Source: a bacterium
GTDB lineage: Bacteria; Fidelibacterota; Marinisomatia; Marinisomatales; JAHJCW01
Length of the DNA stretch: 10,289 nucleotides
Assembly: GCA_018812885.1 (NCBI GenBank)
Contig: JAHJCW010000113.1
Location: 1 to 10,289 of the forward strand
Direction of reading: 5' to 3'
Shown one piece after another: positions 8,391 through 10,289 of the stretch. The position numbers and the translations under genes are program-made. Positions within the stretch are counted from its first letter, which is position 1. The number at the start of each line of letters is the position of its first letter. The notes under the pieces were generated by a model, which saw nothing but the letters and a program-made list of their open reading frames with translations, ran no database searches and was not told where the DNA came from.

Positions 8391-10289
8391 AACTACTTCT
8401 TGCACCTTTAAAGATAATATTTATTAATGCTTTTAATCCATATTTTAAATCGGTTTTAAGAGGAGATTTAGCTTTTTGAAGTAAATATCGCTCTTCACTT
8501 TTAAAAATATCATCTAAATTTTCAGGTAAATCCACATAATAAGGTGGAATTATTCCCGGTTTAAATTTAGTTCTCAAATCTTGTAATTCTTTTGTATAAA
8601 GGCTGAAATATTGTTCACTTAATGCTCTAACACCAACTAGATTTAGGCGACCCTGCACCCAATCATAAATTTGAGGAAGTTCATCAATCCAAAACTTTCT
8701 CATTATTTTGCCCCAAGAAGTAATACGAAAATCGTTTTTGAATTTACCTCGCGTGTCTAATTCATTATCTTCATAAATATCTTTTTGAAGAAATTCACTA
8801 TAGGGGTGCATTGTCCTGAATTTATGAATTTTTATTAACTCTTTATTGTAACCCACTCGTGTAAGTTTTACAATTGGATGATAAGACGGATTTGCAATCT
8901 TAGACACAGTCTTAACTTTTTTAGCTATAAAGAACAATTTATCATTAATTATTATATCTTTTTCAATTTTAAATCCACAAAAATTTAACCTTCCATACAT
9001 TTCTGCTTTTGAAATAGTTCTGTTATTCCCTCGAGTTATTAAGAAATACAAACGATTGATTTTTGGTAATTTTGGTAAAACACGCGAAAATAGAAAATGG
9101 AATGGGTAAAATAATGTAAATAGAAATTTTGGCATTTGATTTTGTAAACGATTAAATGTTGTTTCAATTGGTAATAAATATCCTACTAATATTCCATTTG
9201 GTATAAGTTTCATATGAGAAGTGATTAAATATTGATTTAAATATCGTATATCGTTGAGTTTATGAAGATTAACTAATAAATTTTTTGAATTATTCCGAAT
9301 AATTTCAATATTTTCTAAGGAAATGGTGGACAATATCGAGCTAGAATAAAAGTTAATCGTAATATTATTCAAATTCTTTTCAAGAAAATCAATAATTTGA
9401 TCCTTATCATTCAATGAACTTATCTGATTAAATATCGACCTGATACTAATTTCTTTGTCAGAATGATATTTTGCTGATTCAGCATCAAAGTCATAGTTTT
9501 CAATATTCCAAGAAAAATTAGTTTTAGCTAATAATCCATCAATATTTGACTTGCTATCATATTTCTTACTAATGTAATAAATTAAGAATGAGAGTGTCTC
9601 AAGTAGAGTATAAATTATAATTGTTCCAAATAAAAGAAATCGAGAAAGTGATTCAATACGGAAGAAAAAATAGACCATTGCTGAAATTAATAGCATGACT
9701 AATCCCGACTTTATATACGGACCTAATATGTAGGAAATATTATTGGTTTTAATAAATGAGTATTTTTTTGTTAACAGAATACTTGCAAGCCAAGAAGCAA
9801 ATAAGACTAATAGAATGCGTTCGCTCCATGGATATAGATAAAAGGTTCCTGTTTTCATTTTTATCATTAAAAAGTAAATGATAAAAAGCATTGTGGCTCC
9901 AAAGATCACCCATATGAATTTGTAATTAGAATTTGTACTGATTTTTGTATCGGGTTCTTTATATTCATCCACGATATATTTGGAGGACAATGTCTTTCTG
10001 AAAATAGTTACAATTAGAATTTCAACTATCATTGGGATTAATGTAATCTGAATCAGAAACAGTCTTGAAACCGCAATCAAGTCCGTAAGAGAGACTGTAC
10101 TTGTAATTAGAAAGAGTGTAAGTACTGAGGATGATAAAATAGCTTTAACATAAGTTAAATAATTGGCTCCCAATGCAGGGGAATATTTATTATAATATGT
10201 AGATAATGTATACCAATAGGCAAGAAATAGTATGAGTAAGATTGAGTATGTACCTTGAGGTAATAAATGTCCAAACTTATTAAAATGAA
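8389..10289 (-). CDS. Polytopic membrane sugar transferase, 5' end beyond the window
   Basis: This is likely a polyprenyl-phosphate sugar-1-phosphate transferase that starts a surface glycan at the inner membrane. Residues are counted from the TTG codon at 10173; the frame stays open for 38 more codons to the window edge, so that TTG is not the true start. Seven hydrophobic segments (one in the extension, then about 12-30, 38-58, 84-104, 119-135, 154-172, 179-200) form a duplicated membrane region. A soluble middle part (about 240-420) resembles a methyltransferase-like fold without an obvious SAM glycine motif. The bacterial sugar transferase core (about 430-594) shows RVG at 439, KFRTM at 451-455, the Asp-Glu pair in DELPQ (497-501) and a KPGI segment near 538. 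Two features differ from classic PglC/WbaP enzymes: VGVRA (513-517) replaces VGPRP, and no hydrophobic re-entrant helix directly precedes RVG. The gene converges on the beta-helix gene across 47 bases. Sugar and lipid specificity are unknown. Confidence 0.88.
   Translation of the reverse strand, partial: HFNKFGHLLPQGTYSILLILFLAYWYTLSTYYNKYSPALGANYLTYVKAILSSSVLTLFLITSTVSLTDLIAVSRLFLIQITLIPMIVEILIVTIFRKTLSSKYIVDEYKEPDTKISTNSNYKFIWVIFGATMLFIIYFLMIKMKTGTFYLYPWSERILLVLFASWLASILLTKKYSFIKTNNISYILGPYIKSGLVMLLISAMVYFFFRIESLSRFLLFGTIIIYTLLETLSFLIYYISKKYDSKSNIDGLLAKTNFSWNIENYDFDAESAKYHSDKEISIRSIFNQISSLNDKDQIIDFLEKNLNNITINFYSSSILSTISLENIEIIRNNSKNLLVNLHKLNDIRYLNQYLITSHMKLIPNGILVGYLLPIETTFNRLQNQMPKFLFTLFYPFHFLFSRVLPKLPKINRLYFLITRGNNRTISKAEMYGRLNFCGFKIEKDIIINDKLFFIAKKVKTVSKIANPSYHPIVKLTRVGYNKELIKIHKFRTMHPYSEFLQKDIYEDNELDTRGKFKNDFRITSWGKIMRKFWIDELPQIYDWVQGRLNLVGVRALSEQYFSLYTKELQDLRTKFKPGIIPPYYVDLPENLDDIFKSEERYLLQKAKSPLKTDLKYGLKALINIIFKGARSS

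Noticed and set aside
10171..10173. TTG as the start codon of the sugar transferase
   Set aside because: The frame stays open upstream to the window edge and encodes the first half of a duplicated membrane unit, so translation must begin beyond 10289.

Overview
The window is AT-rich bacterial DNA with four protein-coding genes and no RNA genes, CRISPR array, transposon or integrase visible. A Bacteroidota/Ignavibacteriota-type (FCB group) organism fits best. The evidence is a very large soluble PAS/GAF histidine kinase, a TTG(N17 or N20)TAATTTTG element resembling the Bacteroidota TTTG/TAnnTTTG promoter, and a sugar transferase of a type I recall from that group. Each of the three forward genes has a recognisable Shine-Dalgarno sequence. 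Core Bacteroidetes largely lack these, so an Ignavibacteria-like lineage is a reasonable guess. No marker gene is present to prove it.

Left part (46-6506, + strand): a two-component pair in one apparent operon. The first gene encodes a 1928-residue cytoplasmic histidine kinase with nine PAS and three GAF modules in front of a NarX/DegS-type HisKA_3 plus HATPase core. It is followed after 23 bases by a 216-residue NarL/FixJ-type response regulator (receiver plus LuxR-type HTH). The kinase reads intracellular signals, and the regulator almost certainly is its DNA-binding partner.

Middle (6507-6784): a 278-base gap. It starts with two adjacent hairpins sharing a repeated CTAATAGG word, probably the operon's transcript end. 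It then holds a 10-bp perfect palindrome and a candidate promoter for the next gene, with a leader of roughly 135 bases.

Right part: a secreted right-handed parallel beta-helix protein (6785-8341, +) ends with two Asp-rich FG-GAP/VCBS-like loops. It converges with a membrane-bound sugar transferase (8389 to the window edge, - strand) across 47 bases holding only a weak AT hairpin. The transferase reading frame stays open to the right edge, so the gene is cut by the window. An internal duplication of its membrane part shows that the upstream extension is real protein. The transferase suggests a surface-polysaccharide locus continuing to the right. The beta-helix protein could act on such a glycan, but that is only inference from proximity.

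The points most worth a second look are the duplicated membrane domain and unusual architecture of the sugar transferase, the extreme module count of the kinase with one NifL-like PAS, and the double hairpin after the regulator. I do not see clear evidence of a wholly new defence or mobile system.
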